From assembly GCA_028874175.1 (NCBI GenBank), contig JAPPLN010000088.1, forward strand, positions 1-47,545: a stretch of DNA of 47,545 nt. The letters run 5' to 3'. This document shows, piece after piece, positions 47,415 through 47,545 of the stretch; positions within the stretch are counted from its first letter, which is position 1, and every line of letters begins with the position of its first letter. The notes beneath the pieces were generated by a model. That model was given only the letters and a program-made list of their open reading frames with translations. It made no database searches and had not been told where the DNA came from. This DNA comes from Chloroflexota bacterium (lineage in GTDB: Bacteria > Chloroflexota > UBA11872). A program made the translations under genes and the position numbers.

Positions 47415-47545
47415 CTAGGCGGGAGCGTCGCTCAGCAGCCGGTCCGCGCGGCGCAGGTTGTAGGCCAGCAGCTTGAACCACAGCTCGGTCGTATTGCGGG
47501 CCAGGCCGCGGTAGCGCACCCGCTGGTAGCCGTAGGAGCGTTTCA
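47415..47545 (-). mobile_element. IS5-type transposase, C-terminal end (runs off the window)
   Basis: Reading the minus strand from the window edge, 42 codons precede a TAG at 47417-47415: KRSYGYQRVRYRGLARN, then LWFKLLAYNLRRADRLL. The YGYxRVRYRGLARN block followed by a Leu-rich NLRRA helix is characteristic of the C-terminus of IS4/IS5-superfamily DDE transposases. The N-terminal part, the catalytic DDE residues and one inverted repeat lie outside. The other terminus should be between about 47280 and 47414, but I cannot define it from one end. Confidence 0.75.

Overview
This is a gene-dense, GC-rich (by eye roughly 65%) bacterial chromosome segment, mostly housekeeping genes with a few accessory genes. 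The gene content and order (rpsB-tsf-pyrH-frr-uppS-cdsA-dxr-rseP, a short EF-Ts, a TopA with GxxGPY repeats instead of zinc fingers, several promoters placed only a few bases before a start codon, an orphan corrinoid protein, many SDR, amidohydrolase and sugar-isomerase genes) are most reminiscent of Chloroflexota, perhaps an uncultivated marine or host-associated lineage. That assignment is inference and was not tested by any search.

Layout. 1-390: an intergenic region with a GAGAGG-hairpin repeat and a striking AT-rich 24-bp palindrome. 390-4560: valS, then a YhaM-like OB/HD exonuclease and a small membrane protein on the other strand. 4697-9249: orphan hydantoinase B, thpR (opposite strand), a DXS-like protein that has lost its thiamine-diphosphate site, and an amidohydrolase. 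9246-11702: a free-standing corrinoid protein and a tandem pair of RdgB/ITPase genes, the second without a standard start codon. 11800-13334: two overlapping SDR dehydrogenases. 13409-18382: rsmA-pth-mfd, tightly overlapped. 18401-22439: an ABC exporter half-transporter, an aminoglycoside-phosphotransferase-fold kinase and a TIM-barrel isomerase. 22595-25285: topA. 25451-32460: the translation, envelope and isoprenoid operon rpsB-tsf-pyrH-frr-uppS-cdsA-dxr-rseP. 32596-34773: a membrane-anchored sulfite-oxidase-like molybdoprotein with a repeat-rich Pro/Thr/Ala linker. 35053-38776: ispG, a YdeI-family protein, a zinc alcohol dehydrogenase and a second TIM-barrel isomerase. 39058-43298: mutS-mutL.

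43299-47545 is the most mobile-looking part. A fumarase/aspartase-superfamily lyase of different codon style is bracketed by two copies of the mutL 3' end. It is followed by three tandem paralogous membrane proteins of unknown function. Dispersed repeats with terminal inverted repeats punctuate the region, and the window ends in the 3' end of an IS5-type transposase.

Together, the MEP-pathway genes dxr and ispG, uppS and cdsA supply isoprenoid and phospholipid precursors. rsmA, pth, rpsB, tsf, frr and valS serve translation. mfd, mutS, mutL, topA and the rdgB pair serve genome maintenance. The candidates for new biology are the DXS-like pseudoenzyme, the triplet of membrane proteins, the lyase cassette with its duplicated mutL tail, the site-2 protease with an inserted domain, and the dispersed repeat family. 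No CRISPR array, rRNA or tRNA was recognised.
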